A stretch of 64,000 nt of DNA from Microcaldota archaeon (GCA_021827995.1 JAKATK010000007.1:1-64000); one strand, 5' to 3'; positions 7,771 through 17,223 are shown, numbered from the stretch's first letter. A program made the numbers and translations. Notes: a model not told the origin generated them from the sequence alone.

Positions 7771-9030
7771 ATGGACAGGAACGAGATGCTGGGGGAGCTA
7801 GCGGGGATGCCGCCCATGCCGGCGGTCAAGCGGTCTACAGTGGTGTACAGGCACATGCGTGACCCTGCGCTGCTCCGCTACTACTATGGGATGAAGACGA
7901 TGAACCTGCTCGACAGGCTCGACCTGTCGGGCTCGTCACCTACGGACATATTCATAGGCAGGTACGGCTACCCGAAAGTGTACATAGGGCCCCTCGTGCC
8001 GCCGGAGTTCGGCGACACCTCTATACTGGGCACGCCGGAACGCTGGGATAACATGACGATGGACGACATAGTGAGCATGCGCTCCAGGCTCGTCAGGGGC
8101 GTGCACGTGTCGAACGTGCACAGCGTGGAGAGCGGCATCATCGAGGAACAGGTGCGCGACCTGGCGCTGGCTGCAAGACCCGCGGTAACCGACCTGACCT
8201 TCACGCGCAAGCCGTTCATACGTATGGCACTGCAGGACGAGGTGCAACCTTTCGGACCAAGCGCTGTGATGAAGGACATGAGCATCGGTAATACGACGGC
8301 AAACAGGGACGTGGAGGCCCTTTACGGCGACACCGATGCCAAGGCCACCACGGCGATGGCGGAGCTGTACGATAAGGGCCTACCGGTATCGAAGATACAA
8401 CAGGGCTTGTCGGCCGGACTATTCGGCCTGAAGGGCAACCGCCGCTTCGTGCCGACCAGGTGGAGCATAACCGCAGTGGATGACACACTCTCGAAGAGGC
8501 TGCGCGAAGAGATCAAGGCGAACAGCAGCATAGACTCGGTGCGCGCCTATTACAACGTGGCGCTGGACAACAGGTGGCTGATATTCTTCGTGCCGGGCTC
8601 GTGGAGCTACGAGTCGATAGAGGCGTGGTGGCCCAAGACCGTGTGGAACGAGAACGGCAAGGACATATCGATATACTCGTCGCATGAGGGCTACCGCGGC
8701 AGGAGCACCTATGCCGAGATAGGCGGCTGCTACTACGCCGCGAGGCTGGCAGTGGCTGAGAAGCTCAAGGAGCTCGGGGGGCAGGCCACGGTGCTTATAC
8801 TCAGGGAGGTGCACGACGGCTACACGATGCCGGTCGGCGTGTGGAACGTCAGGGAGCACGTCAGGCAGACGCTGCAGGGTGTGCCGCACATACTGCACGA
8901 CACCAAGGACATGATGGCGCTCATATCGCAGCGGCTGGACATACCGGTAAAGACATGGATGGCAAACAGCGCGGTCCTGAGGGACCTGGTGTCGCAGCGC
9001 AGCCTGCGCTCGTACACCGCGCAGGGTTAG
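7771..9030 (+). CDS. nreA: NreA-like archaeal DNA repair protein
   Basis: Nre proteins are archaeal proteins linked to DNA-damage tolerance and to PCNA. The 419-residue chain shows the family hallmark IFIGRYGYPKVYIGPLVPP near residues 50-70 and the later TFTRKP and FGPSAVMKDM blocks. The extreme C-terminus, QRSLRSY, resembles a PCNA-interacting (PIP) box, as known for NreA. I see no N-terminal zinc finger, so this is the A rather than the B form. The gene converges with coaD and overlaps it by 4 bp. Confidence 0.88.
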   Translation: MDRNEMLGELAGMPPMPAVKRSTVVYRHMRDPALLRYYYGMKTMNLLDRLDLSGSSPTDIFIGRYGYPKVYIGPLVPPEFGDTSILGTPERWDNMTMDDIVSMRSRLVRGVHVSNVHSVESGIIEEQVRDLALAARPAVTDLTFTRKPFIRMALQDEVQPFGPSAVMKDMSIGNTTANRDVEALYGDTDAKATTAMAELYDKGLPVSKIQQGLSAGLFGLKGNRRFVPTRWSITAVDDTLSKRLREEIKANSSIDSVRAYYNVALDNRWLIFFVPGSWSYESIEAWWPKTVWNENGKDISIYSSHEGYRGRSTYAEIGGCYYAARLAVAEKLKELGGQATVLILREVHDGYTMPVGVWNVREHVRQTLQGVPHILHDTKDMMALISQRLDIPVKTWMANSAVLRDLVSQRSLRSYTAQG

Positions 9031-9803
9031 CGCACATGCCTTCCGGAGAACTTGTTTATGAACCTGCTAGCAACGCTAGGTGGCAGGTAGTTGCCGACGA
9101 CAGACTGCCAGCCGTCGGATCCGACGAGGCCCTTGACGAAGCTTGAGCTTATCTCAGCCATTTCCCTCGGCGGCATCAGGAACACGGTGGTTATGCTGGG
9201 CTCTATGTCGCTGTTCGCAAGGCGCATGCCACGCTCGTAGGCGTAGTCCGCCTCGTTCCTTATGCCGCGCAGGACGTACTTGACGCCCTTGGACTTGGCG
9301 TACTTGACCAAGAACTGGTTCTCGAACGACTCTATGCTGACGTTGCGGCGTTCCCTTGCCAGCTCCTTCAGCATGGACAGCCTCTCCTCCAGCGTGAAGC
9401 TGTACTCCTTGCCGGTGTTGATGCCGATAGCGACTATAAGCTTGTCGAAGAGTTCGGCGCCGCGTTCGATCATCCACAGGTGCCCGAGCGTGGGCGGGTC
9501 GAAGCTGCCAGCGTATATGGCGCTGCTCGACGGCCTGTGCTTGCCGACTTCGTAGCGCTGCCCGGGGTTCTTGCTCGCTATGAAGAGCTGGTCCGACAGA
9601 CCCACGATGCTGACATCCTGGCCGCGGATGCGCTCGTCCGTGTCGAATTCGGTTATGGTCCAGCCCTCGCGCTCCAGGTTCTCCCTAACGCGTCCAAGCC
9701 GATCGCCACCGCCGGCGGGCACTTCGCCGGGTGAGGCTGCGGACGCCGGCTGCGCCGCGGCCGCTCGACGGCCTGGCTTATCCCCATTGGCATCCACGGG
9801 CAT
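9027..9803 (-). CDS. coaD: Phosphopantetheine adenylyltransferase, bacterial-type CoaD, N-terminally extended
   Basis: It would transfer AMP from ATP to 4'-phosphopantetheine in CoA synthesis. The C-terminal about 165 residues match bacterial CoaD: YAGSFDPPTLGHLWMIER (the T/HxGH nucleotide-binding motif is TLGH), then INTGKEYSFTLEERLSML, and ISSSFVKGL near the end. Most archaea use a different COG1019-type enzyme, so a bacterial-type copy is notable. About 90 extra N-terminal residues include a Pro/Ala-rich stretch and a small alpha-beta-like segment (LEREGWTITEFDTDERIRG) of unknown role. A related cytidylyltransferase activity cannot be excluded. Confidence 0.78.
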   Translation of the reverse strand: MPVDANGDKPGRRAAAAQPASAASPGEVPAGGGDRLGRVRENLEREGWTITEFDTDERIRGQDVSIVGLSDQLFIASKNPGQRYEVGKHRPSSSAIYAGSFDPPTLGHLWMIERGAELFDKLIVAIGINTGKEYSFTLEERLSMLKELARERRNVSIESFENQFLVKYAKSKGVKYVLRGIRNEADYAYERGMRLANSDIEPSITTVFLMPPREMAEISSSFVKGLVGSDGWQSVVGNYLPPSVASRFINKFSGRHVR

Positions 9804-9885
9804 GCAACCATCACGTTATTTGGGCGCGGCGCACACTCTTAAAACTTTGCGTGCAGGCATGTGCCGCGCCTGTGCGCGCTCGACT

Positions 9886-11100
9886 TCACCGTATCTCAAT
9901 GCTGGAACGCGCGAGGTTGCCCCCCTGGCCGATGACGACTATATCGTACGTGCGATTTGGCAATGGACTGACTATGCCGGTCCTGTTCATGATCTGGGGG
10001 CCCCTCGTCGCCATGTTGCGCGCGAAGCCTATGCTTATGACTCCGCTGAATGACAGATTCGCGGAAGAACCAGGCTGCAGGGCGTAGCCAGGGGTTATCA
10101 GGCCTGGGAACTCGAATGGCGGAATCATCGTGCCGTTGGGCTGCACGGCGAAGTCCAGCGCGTTGTGGAAGTGTTCGGCGAACGAACTTATGCCCGATAT
10201 TGTTGCATTGCGCGACAACGCCGATGCGCTTGCGGTGCTGTTCGTCATCTCGCCGCGCAACTGGACGTACATGAGCTGCACTGGCGATGCACCATTGTTC
10301 CTCACATTTATGAACAGCGCGGTGGCGTTGCCGTTCTCAGACAGGCCCGAACCAGTAACCGATATGGCGGTATTTGTCCTGTTGAGCTCGCCAGACAGCG
10401 AAGGGTTAAGCTGTGAAACCGAGCCCAGGCTCTCGTTGGCTCTTATGGACGAGGCGTTCAGCGGCACTGCGTGCGGTGAGAGGTACAGGCCGAACTCCAA
10501 ATTCCTAGGTGCATAGAATTGCAGCGCAGCTGGATTCAGGTCTATGAGCGCACCAGCCGCATCGATGGATGCGCCAGCAATCGATACGTTCTGAACGCGG
10601 TATGGAAGGTCGGTGTTGATTGTCGCGTTGCTTATCGTTATTCTGCCAGAATTTATCACGAATGAGACGCCATCAACCCTGGCGGAGCTAGGTATCAGAG
10701 CGGTGCCCACTACGCGCGCAATAGCGGCGCGGCCTGAGCGGCCTGTTGGCGCAGTGAAGTTGAGCAGGTCCACCTCGCCGCTGCCGGTCGCGTTCACAAA
10801 GCCTGATTCGCCGTCTGGAAGCACCTCGTGCAGCCTGATGCCTGAGTAGCCGAGAACCAGGCCTTGCGTGCCGGAGGGCGCCACGAGCGGGTCCGTGAAT
10901 TCCACAACGAAGGCGCGCTGAGACTGCGACACGGATGTGGTCGTGCACCCGTAACACCGCGCCGTGGAGGTCTGCACGCCACGCTGGTTCAGATTGTTGG
11001 CCACTGCCGCCAATATCGCAATCGCGATGGCTATCAGGATGATGGCGCATAGCGTTTGCCACTTTGCGGAACTGCTACCGCGCCCGGTCGACCTGCGCAT
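9886..11100 (-). CDS. Large membrane-anchored envelope protein, unknown
   Basis: 404 residues: a basic, Ser-rich start, one hydrophobic helix (ICAIILIAIAIAILAAVA, about residues 18-35), a CYGC pair and then an all-beta-looking outer region rich in Asn, Ser and Thr with many potential N-glycosylation sites. No enzymatic motif is seen. It resembles S-layer-like or pilin-like surface proteins in composition only. The ATG lies at 11098-11100. A TTAATACTT-like box upstream on this strand (about 11135) may be its promoter. Confidence 0.55.
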   Translation of the reverse strand: MRRSTGRGSSSAKWQTLCAIILIAIAIAILAAVANNLNQRGVQTSTARCYGCTTTSVSQSQRAFVVEFTDPLVAPSGTQGLVLGYSGIRLHEVLPDGESGFVNATGSGEVDLLNFTAPTGRSGRAAIARVVGTALIPSSARVDGVSFVINSGRITISNATINTDLPYRVQNVSIAGASIDAAGALIDLNPAALQFYAPRNLEFGLYLSPHAVPLNASSIRANESLGSVSQLNPSLSGELNRTNTAISVTGSGLSENGNATALFINVRNNGASPVQLMYVQLRGEMTNSTASASALSRNATISGISSFAEHFHNALDFAVQPNGTMIPPFEFPGLITPGYALQPGSSANLSFSGVISIGFARNMATRGPQIMNRTGIVSPLPNRTYDIVVIGQGGNLARSSIEIR

Positions 11101-11264
11101 TTATTGCACCGTTTCTGTTAGATGTGGCACGCTGCTTTAATACTTTCCTATGCGATGCCACTTGTACCGCGTGCCATTGGAAAGCATGGTTAACGGCGCG
11201 GCACAGCGGCTAAGCTTTGCGATATGACGCGCGCGTTTTAATTGATTGGCGCGTAATACCTGTC

Positions 11265-12446
11265 ATGGGTCGCCACAGGATGGAGCAGGGGCTGCCGTTC
11301 TACCTGCTGGTCGGGTTCGCAATAAGCGCCGTAGGCGGCCCGCTGGCTCTATCTGTGCTGAACGTGCCACAGTATTCCGGACCTGGCTACTCACCGTTCA
11401 TTGTAGTGCTCGTCGCATCGCTGCTGTTCGCCAGCGCGATAGCGGTCTGGTACAGGTACTCTAAGATGGTCGCGTCGTCAGGTGGCCTTTACGAATTCGT
11501 GCGCCGCGCGGCCGGACCGCGCGTAGCGAAAGTGCAGGGGCTCGCGTGGTCGCTCAGCTATTTCCTGTACCTGCCTTACACAGTCACGTACATAAGCTTC
11601 TACATGCTGCCGGGCATGCTCGGCATGGCACCGGCGTACTCATATGCGCTTGAGCTAATCATCCCTGCGGCGATAATCGCGGTCATGCTTGCGGGCAGGA
11701 AGATGCCGTTCTTTTTGTTGCTAGCGCTTGCGTGCACGCAGGTAGCGCTCGTCGTAGTGCTTGGCCTTGTCGCTTTCACGCACGCGGGCCTTGGCGCTTC
11801 AGCAATCCTGCCGTACGGGACAGCTCCGGCAACTGTGCTGCAGAATGCATTGCCGGCGTCGTTGCTCTTCGTCTGTGCGGGCCTACCCCTCTTCCTGGGC
11901 GGCGAGGCCGCTGGCGGCAGGCGTGCCATAAGGAAGGCCTTGGCGACCGCGTTCGCGGTAACTGTAGCGATACTGCTGCTTTATGCGGCGCTAGCCAACG
12001 GAGCTGCCGGCATCTACCATGGCTACGTATACCCAGGCTACCATATCGCGCTGGCATCTGGTGGCCAGGGCTTCGCAGTAGTTGTCGGCCTCTTGGCAGT
12101 GCTCAGCATCGTCGGCCTGATAATCGCGGAGTTCGTAGCTCTTGGTAGGCTGGCGCACCATGCGCTCGGCATAGGCGTGCCAAGAGCAAATCTCTACGTG
12201 GCCATCGCGTTCATCGCGTTCGACGCTATGAGCCTAGTCGACCCGACGGCCTTCTATGGTTACGCGCTCTTCATATCGCTCCTTGCCCTATACGCGTCGC
12301 AGCTCATCGTGTTCGTAGTGTATCCTATCTTCGCGCGCAAGCACTTTGGGCTGTCATCAATTGACCTTGTGCTGGCCTCGGTCGCCTCGATTATCATGGC
12401 TTACGGTCTCTACACAGTACTCCTACAGGCCGTACCGTATGGCTAG
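11265..12446 (+). CDS. APC-superfamily amino acid permease
   Basis: A polytopic membrane protein of about 393 residues with 10-12 hydrophobic helices. The N-terminal GFAISAVGGPLALSVLN resembles the first-helix GIGSGI-type substrate loop of APC transporters. The SGGLYEFVRRAAGP block matches the conserved SAGGxYxYxRxxxG motif of the family. It probably imports an amino acid or polyamine by symport; the substrate cannot be told. ATG 11265 is preferred because the residues before it look non-coding. Confidence 0.78.
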   Translation: MGRHRMEQGLPFYLLVGFAISAVGGPLALSVLNVPQYSGPGYSPFIVVLVASLLFASAIAVWYRYSKMVASSGGLYEFVRRAAGPRVAKVQGLAWSLSYFLYLPYTVTYISFYMLPGMLGMAPAYSYALELIIPAAIIAVMLAGRKMPFFLLLALACTQVALVVVLGLVAFTHAGLGASAILPYGTAPATVLQNALPASLLFVCAGLPLFLGGEAAGGRRAIRKALATAFAVTVAILLLYAALANGAAGIYHGYVYPGYHIALASGGQGFAVVVGLLAVLSIVGLIIAEFVALGRLAHHALGIGVPRANLYVAIAFIAFDAMSLVDPTAFYGYALFISLLALYASQLIVFVVYPIFARKHFGLSSIDLVLASVASIIMAYGLYTVLLQAVPYG

Positions 12447-12464
12447 GCGAGCACCGAGCCGTGC

Positions 12465-13118
12465 TCAACCCCACACTAGCGTCGTTGTCGAGCTCGTAGA
12501 GGCCGTTGAGCTAGTGGTAGGCATGGTCGAGGATGCCGGTGCTGTCGTTGACACCGGCGGCGCCACACTGGTCGTAGCTGCGGGCGCGATCGTTGTGGAC
12601 GAGGCTGGCTGAGCCTGCAGCGTCACTGCGTACCAGACACCGCCGAATGCTTTTATGCCTTGGCCGTTAACCTGGCCTGCCGCAGTGTCGCCTGCGTAGT
12701 AGTACAGCGGCCTGCCCTGGTAGGTGAGCTGCCTGCTGCCGTTCGTCCTGGTTATCGTCCCGAAGGCAGACGCGTTGGCGCCTGTGGGTAGGCTGCCCAT
12801 CGACAGGTTGCCAGCTACTATGTACGGCGGCCAGAAGGTAGCGCACTGGCCGTAGCACGTGCTGCTGCCGCTGTTCGGAACATCAGCGGTTAGATAATAA
12901 AGCGCGAAGCCGGTAGCGTTTTCCAGGTATGTGCCGACCGAGGGGCTTGAACCAGACTCGAAGCTCTGCGTCTGTTCGGTGGGCGGAGCCGTGGTCTGCG
13001 GGTGCGTGGTTGTGCTCGCGGCTGGCGGGGCGGCATGGCCACCCAAAAAGACCGCTGCGGCTATGATTATCACGATGACTAGCGCGGCTATTGCAATCAG
13101 CACGGTGTTTGCCATCAT
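12465..13118 (-). CDS. Anchored protein with secreted-repeat (COG4315-like) domain
   Basis: 217 residues: an N-terminal hydrophobic helix (about residues 3-25), a Thr/Pro-rich linker, a folded domain, and a C-terminal Ser/Thr-rich tail ending in TLVWG. The domain contains FALYYLTADVPNSGSSTCYG-type and RQLTYQGRPLYYYAGD-type repeats. These match the paired 'secreted repeat of unknown function' (YxxDxxxxSxCxGxCAxxWPP and GxPLYxFxGD), seen in bacterial and archaeal lipoproteins. A CYGQC pair is present. It is probably an extracytoplasmic protein; the function of the family is not known. Confidence 0.78.
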   Translation of the reverse strand: MMANTVLIAIAALVIVIIIAAAVFLGGHAAPPAASTTTHPQTTAPPTEQTQSFESGSSPSVGTYLENATGFALYYLTADVPNSGSSTCYGQCATFWPPYIVAGNLSMGSLPTGANASAFGTITRTNGSRQLTYQGRPLYYYAGDTAAGQVNGQGIKAFGGVWYAVTLQAQPASSTTIAPAATTSVAPPVSTTAPASSTMPTTSSTASTSSTTTLVWG

Positions 13119-13143
13119 ATCACAAACATAAGCTATACACGCA

Positions 13144-13153
13144 TATATTTAAA
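13144..13153. promoter_or_regulatory. Box A between divergent genes
   Basis: TATATTTAAA sits between the secreted-repeat gene (start 13118, minus) and the membrane protein at 13175. It is well placed for the rightward gene (31 bases from box start to ATG) and is nearly symmetrical, so it could also serve the leftward one. Confidence 0.5.
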
Positions 13154-13174
13154 TGCATAGAGCGATTTTTTTCC

Positions 13175-13627
13175 ATGGAGTTGCATTCCGGTGACAGGAT
13201 ACTGCTCGCCAGCGTAGCGCTGCAGGTAATATCGAGCGTCTACCTCTTCCTATTCGACAGCTCTTTGAGGGAGACCGCTCCGAGCCATTGGATATCTATG
13301 GGCATCCTGCCAGCCATACTCGTCGCGCTGGTCGCGCTCTATCTGCTGAAGCGTAAGCCTGTGTACAGGCGCGTACTCGGCTATGTCTGCGCCCTGGGCG
13401 TTTTTGTCATGTTCATGGACGCCGCGCTGGACTTGCCGTTCACCGACTTCAACCCTGGCATAAGCGTGCAACTGGCCCTTACAGGCGACGGTTTCCTCTA
13501 CCTGTTCGGGCTGGGCCTTCCGGGCACGAACTCCACATTCCAGGTATCGCTCGCCTTCGTAGCGCTCTTCGCATCGACGATTGTGACTGCGATCGCTGCG
13601 CTGCGGCGCAGGACGCTGAGGGACTAG
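13175..13627 (+). CDS. Small four-helix membrane protein, unknown
   Basis: 150 residues with four hydrophobic segments, for example ILLASVALQVISSVYLFLF and LPAILVALVALYLLKRK. There are no charged motifs in the membrane and no family match by eye. ATG 13175 is chosen because it follows the box A at the right distance and the upstream extension is not membrane-like. It ends 3 bp before the convergent polyprenol-kinase-like gene. Confidence 0.6.
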   Translation: MELHSGDRILLASVALQVISSVYLFLFDSSLRETAPSHWISMGILPAILVALVALYLLKRKPVYRRVLGYVCALGVFVMFMDAALDLPFTDFNPGISVQLALTGDGFLYLFGLGLPGTNSTFQVSLAFVALFASTIVTAIAALRRRTLRD

Positions 13628-13630
13628 GGC

Positions 13631-14572
13631 TCACGCCAGATGCGCAAGGAACAGCGCCGCGTAAATGAGCACTGCCGCGGCAGAAGTCGTAAGGTTGTCA
13701 TCAACGCGTATCCTGAGCCCCTCTATCAGCGCCAGTACGATGCCGAGCAGCAGCGCATACGCACCAATGAATATGTAGCCGCAGGCCGCGACCACAGACA
13801 CGTACGCGAGCAGGCCCTCTACCGACTTGGACTTGTTGTACGGCAGCATCGTGCGGCCGTAGGTCAGACCGACTATGGTAGCGGCCGCGTCGCCGACGAA
13901 CAGCGCCAGTAGAGCAGTCAGCATGAAGCCCTGCTGCGATATGAACCCGATGATGATAGCTGTGCCGCCGGCCAGGTAGAGCGCACCAGTGCCGAACGTA
14001 GTCCCGCTGCGTTCTATCGACCTGAGGAAGCCAGTCACGGGGTCGTGGTTGCCAGTGCTGGCGAAGTCGCTGTAGAAGAGCGCCACAATGAGGAGCGCTA
14101 GTACCACTGGCCCGCTGACCGACGGGGCCGCAAGGATTATGCTCAGCACTATCAGGCCGAGAAGGATCTGGAAGAGGTCGCGCCTTATCTCCAGGCGTGA
14201 CTCGCGGACCTGCATGGGCCTCGGCCTGTGCGTAGACGCGCCGCCGAGTAGGCTCCTGCCCGGCAGCGCGCCGGCTAGGATGCCGATGCCGAACGACGAG
14301 AGCAGGTATTGGTAGATCGGCCCGAACGCGGCTATTAGGCTAAGAGACACGACCACGCTGCTGCCGGCGAAGGCGTAGAAGTCGAAGTGGTGCCGCGCGT
14401 GGTTGAGCGCTGCCAGGGCGAAAAAAACTGTGAGCGATGCCATTCCGGCAAGGTACGGTATGCCGTACTGCGACTTTATCACGGCCTGATAAAATATTAT
14501 CAGGAGGGGCGCCACAACGAAAGCTATGAGCAGCGCTGCCGTGTGAATCGATTTCTTGGAGTTGCGCCGCAC
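13631..14572 (-). CDS. Polyprenol/dolichol-kinase or CTP-dependent lipid kinase family protein
   Basis: A membrane protein of at least 313 residues with about eight helices. It carries the family signature FVGDAAATIVGLTYGR, then PYNKSKSVEGLLAY, the GDxxAxxxGxxxG...P...KSxEG pattern shared by dolichol kinase, phytol kinase and archaeal lipid kinases. It probably phosphorylates a polyprenol or similar lipid with CTP. The listed start is GTG 14572, but the frame stays open upstream as a perfect extra transmembrane helix as far as the TGA of the DUF2070 gene (14657-14659), with no standard start codon. The true N-terminus is therefore unclear. UppS lies nearby, which fits polyprenyl-phosphate metabolism. 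Confidence 0.75.
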   Translation of the reverse strand: MRRNSKKSIHTAALLIAFVVAPLLIIFYQAVIKSQYGIPYLAGMASLTVFFALAALNHARHHFDFYAFAGSSVVVSLSLIAAFGPIYQYLLSSFGIGILAGALPGRSLLGGASTHRPRPMQVRESRLEIRRDLFQILLGLIVLSIILAAPSVSGPVVLALLIVALFYSDFASTGNHDPVTGFLRSIERSGTTFGTGALYLAGGTAIIIGFISQQGFMLTALLALFVGDAAATIVGLTYGRTMLPYNKSKSVEGLLAYVSVVAACGYIFIGAYALLLGIVLALIEGLRIRVDDNLTTSAAAVLIYAALFLAHLA

Positions 14573-14656
14573 CGACAGGTAGGCACCGACTGCGCTGAGC
14601 GCAAGGAACGCTAGGAAGACAACATACTCCGAGAACGGGGTGGGCGTGGCATCAAC

Positions 14657-16507
14657 TCATATTAGGTATATGACCCAGGCGGCGGCGAGGAATCCTGCCG
14701 CTATCGTGACCGGTACGAGCACCCTGCTGACCAGTATGACGGTGTTTATCGCCGAGAACATCTTGTCGCGAACCTTGAAGCCCCAGACCTGGAAGCCTGG
14801 CAGCGTGGTTTTGGCGAATGAGACGCGTACGGGACCCATGTCGGCCATAGCTGCGCGCAGGGCCTCGTCGACCAGGGCGACAAGCTTGGTGTGGCTCGTG
14901 TACCTGCCGAGCACGTTGCTCGCGTCGTAACCAAGAGAGTTGACCGTGTGCGTGTCTGTCGTGTAGACCTCGGCATCGATGCCGTAATCGGCCTTCACGT
15001 GGTCGAGTATGCGCTCCCTGAGCGATGGCATCATGTTGTTGGCGTTGAACTGGATGAGAGCGAACCTCGACCTGCCCATGGAGAACACTCCTACATTTAT
15101 GTTGCCAGGCGCCAGGTCGTCCGGCATGTCAAGGCGCGAATAGCCGTCTACGCTGCCGCAGCCGAACGAAAGCCTCCGGCTTGCGCGGCCGCGGCCGTCG
15201 AGAGCCTTTATGGCCGTGACGTAGTCACGCAGAGGCTTTGAACTTAGGGTGACACCGGAAAGCTCGTCGGCGCTCGCGCGCTCCTGTCTTGAGTTGTGCG
15301 CGTCTACAATGATCGCGTCGGCACCATCGTGCGCTAGCAGCCCGCTGAGCACTGGCGCGGCCTCAGGCGATACGTCCTCGGTTATGCGCGGCGCCCTCGT
15401 AAGGGTCACGAGCGAGACGCTGCCGAAGCCCAGCCTCTTGACAGTGGCACCGTCGTGTGAGCTCTCGGAATACGCGTAGGGGCCGCTGACCGGCCTAGCG
15501 TTGTCGACGCACCACCTGAGCGCGTTGCGCAGGTGCGCTATCTGGGTCGAAGACACGGGATTGAAGTCCTCGTTAACGGTCGTGTGCAGTATGAAGCCGG
15601 TGGCGCCATACCAGTCGAGTATGGTGCGCTCAAGCTTCCTGGGAAAGTCGCTGCCTCCCACAGTCCCGAAGGGCCCGTAGTGCACGCTGGGTACGAAGAA
15701 GACCGACTTGATCCTGTTATCGGCACCGCTCAGGACCAGCGTCTTGGCGTCTATGTCCGCAGTGGTGCCGAATCTTGGGCCGAACGGCGATGATATGTCC
15801 ACGTTGAAGAGCCAGCTCTGCACCGCCTGCGAGAAAGCGTCGACGGCTGCGAAGCCCATCCTGCTCTTCATCGGCTTGTTGAATATGTAGATTATCACGT
15901 AGCTGACTACGAGGAAGACGGCTATGCCGGCGTAGAGCTTGACCAGTAGCAGTGTGGTCGACACATGTATGGCGAACAGGAAGCCGCTGGCTGGCACTAG
16001 AGCGAGTATGTTGAGCGTCGGCTGCGTCACCGCTACGAACACGCCGCTCTTGCGCTTCCCGAACATGATCCGGTCGATGAAGAACCACCAGCCGAAGATG
16101 CTGGCGTCGCCTACAAGCACTATTATGTCGGCTATGACGGACGACAACCCCAGGGCCAGGACCGCGCTGCCGATGACGAGGAAAATCGAGTAGGCGCCGG
16201 AGCTCAGAAGGGCCATGAACAACGTGTACCTAGTGTTCATGCGCCGCCTGGCTATCCTAACGGTTATCGCAGTTAGTATGGCAGGAAGCGCCAGCGCAAG
16301 AATGCCTACCAGAGAGCCGGCCACCACGACATACGGCAGCTGCGTAGCGAGTACATCGTAGCGCAGGAGCACGAGCGCGGCTATGCCGAAGAGCAGGCTC
16401 GTAGATATCTGCACAGTGAGTAGGGCCGGAAGGCCCGGCAGGTGCTTTGAGAAGAGCTTGGAGCGGCCTAGGAAACGGTAATTATTGCTGCGGCGTCCCC
16501 CCGGCAT
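14657..16507 (-). CDS. DUF2070 family archaeal membrane protein
   Basis: 616 residues: about seven N-terminal transmembrane helices (to about residue 230), a long soluble domain, and one C-terminal helix pair. The soluble part has conserved-looking blocks SVHYGPFGTVGGSDFP, VDAHNSRQE and HTTVNEDFNPVSS, which fit the archaeal DUF2070 family. The DAHN and HYGP motifs suggest a metal-dependent or hydrolase-like site, but no function is established. It sits between uppS and the polyprenol-kinase-like gene on the same strand, so a link with lipid-carrier or envelope synthesis is plausible. Confidence 0.82.
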   Translation of the reverse strand: MPGGRRSNNYRFLGRSKLFSKHLPGLPALLTVQISTSLLFGIAALVLLRYDVLATQLPYVVVAGSLVGILALALPAILTAITVRIARRRMNTRYTLFMALLSSGAYSIFLVIGSAVLALGLSSVIADIIVLVGDASIFGWWFFIDRIMFGKRKSGVFVAVTQPTLNILALVPASGFLFAIHVSTTLLLVKLYAGIAVFLVVSYVIIYIFNKPMKSRMGFAAVDAFSQAVQSWLFNVDISSPFGPRFGTTADIDAKTLVLSGADNRIKSVFFVPSVHYGPFGTVGGSDFPRKLERTILDWYGATGFILHTTVNEDFNPVSSTQIAHLRNALRWCVDNARPVSGPYAYSESSHDGATVKRLGFGSVSLVTLTRAPRITEDVSPEAAPVLSGLLAHDGADAIIVDAHNSRQERASADELSGVTLSSKPLRDYVTAIKALDGRGRASRRLSFGCGSVDGYSRLDMPDDLAPGNINVGVFSMGRSRFALIQFNANNMMPSLRERILDHVKADYGIDAEVYTTDTHTVNSLGYDASNVLGRYTSHTKLVALVDEALRAAMADMGPVRVSFAKTTLPGFQVWGFKVRDKMFSAINTVILVSRVLVPVTIAAGFLAAAWVIYLI

Positions 16508-16518
16508 TGAAACACATG

Positions 16519-17223
16519 TTACCTTCCGAACCTGCGCTGCCTCTGCGAGAACTCCAGGATTGCTCTCCTCAGGTCGCGCTTACCGAAGTCTGGCCAGTAC
16601 TTCTTGGCGAAGTATAGCTCCGAGTAGCTCGACTGCCACGGCAGGAACCCTGACGTGCGCATCTCGCCGGACGTGCGTATTATCAGATCTGCTTCGGGCA
16701 CGTCCGCGGTCCTGAGGTTCTGCCTGAGCAGCCGTTCGTCTATCGCGGTCGCGGCGTAGCCCTGCGCTGCAAGGCGCCTGACGGCGTAGAGTACGTCCTC
16801 CTTGCCGCCGTAGCCTATCAATATGTTTATCGTGAACTCCTTGAAGGCGCGCGTGCGCCTCTCGAGGGCCCTCAACGCCTTCTTGACGCTGCCCGGTAGC
16901 AGAGTCATGTTCCCTATGACCACGACCCTGGCCTGGTTCCTCTTGAGGGTCTGGAACACGCCCTCGTCCGTCGCCATCTTCGCGTAGAGCTTGTACAGCG
17001 CGCCCAGCTCTGCCTTGTTCCTGCCTGTGGCGTTCTCCGTCGACAGGGCCCACACGGTAAGCGTACGCACCCCGAAGCTCTTGGCCCAAAGGCTGAAGTC
17101 TATGAACTTCCTGATGCCTAGGTAGTAGCTCCTGTACAGGCTGAGCCTGTGGCTCCTCGACCAGCGCCTGTTCCCGTCTGGTATCAGTGCTAGGTGTTCC
17201 GGCGCGCTTTGGATTTTTGACAT
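16519..17223 (-). CDS. uppS: Undecaprenyl-type cis-prenyltransferase
   Basis: It extends farnesyl- or geranylgeranyl-diphosphate with isopentenyl diphosphate to the long cis-polyprenyl carrier for glycan assembly. The core motif HLALIPDGNRRWSR (DGNRRWA in the family) is near residues 12-25. Downstream are TVWALSTEN, INILIGYGGKEDVLYAVRRL and the C-terminal IRTSGEMRTSGFLPWQ / SELYF (RTSGExRLSxFxxWQxxYxExYF). Length and motifs are standard. Start placed at ATG 17223; an upstream in-frame start at 17244 is possible. Confidence 0.95.
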   Translation of the reverse strand: MSKIQSAPEHLALIPDGNRRWSRSHRLSLYRSYYLGIRKFIDFSLWAKSFGVRTLTVWALSTENATGRNKAELGALYKLYAKMATDEGVFQTLKRNQARVVVIGNMTLLPGSVKKALRALERRTRAFKEFTINILIGYGGKEDVLYAVRRLAAQGYAATAIDERLLRQNLRTADVPEADLIIRTSGEMRTSGFLPWQSSYSELYFAKKYWPDFGKRDLRRAILEFSQRQRRFGR

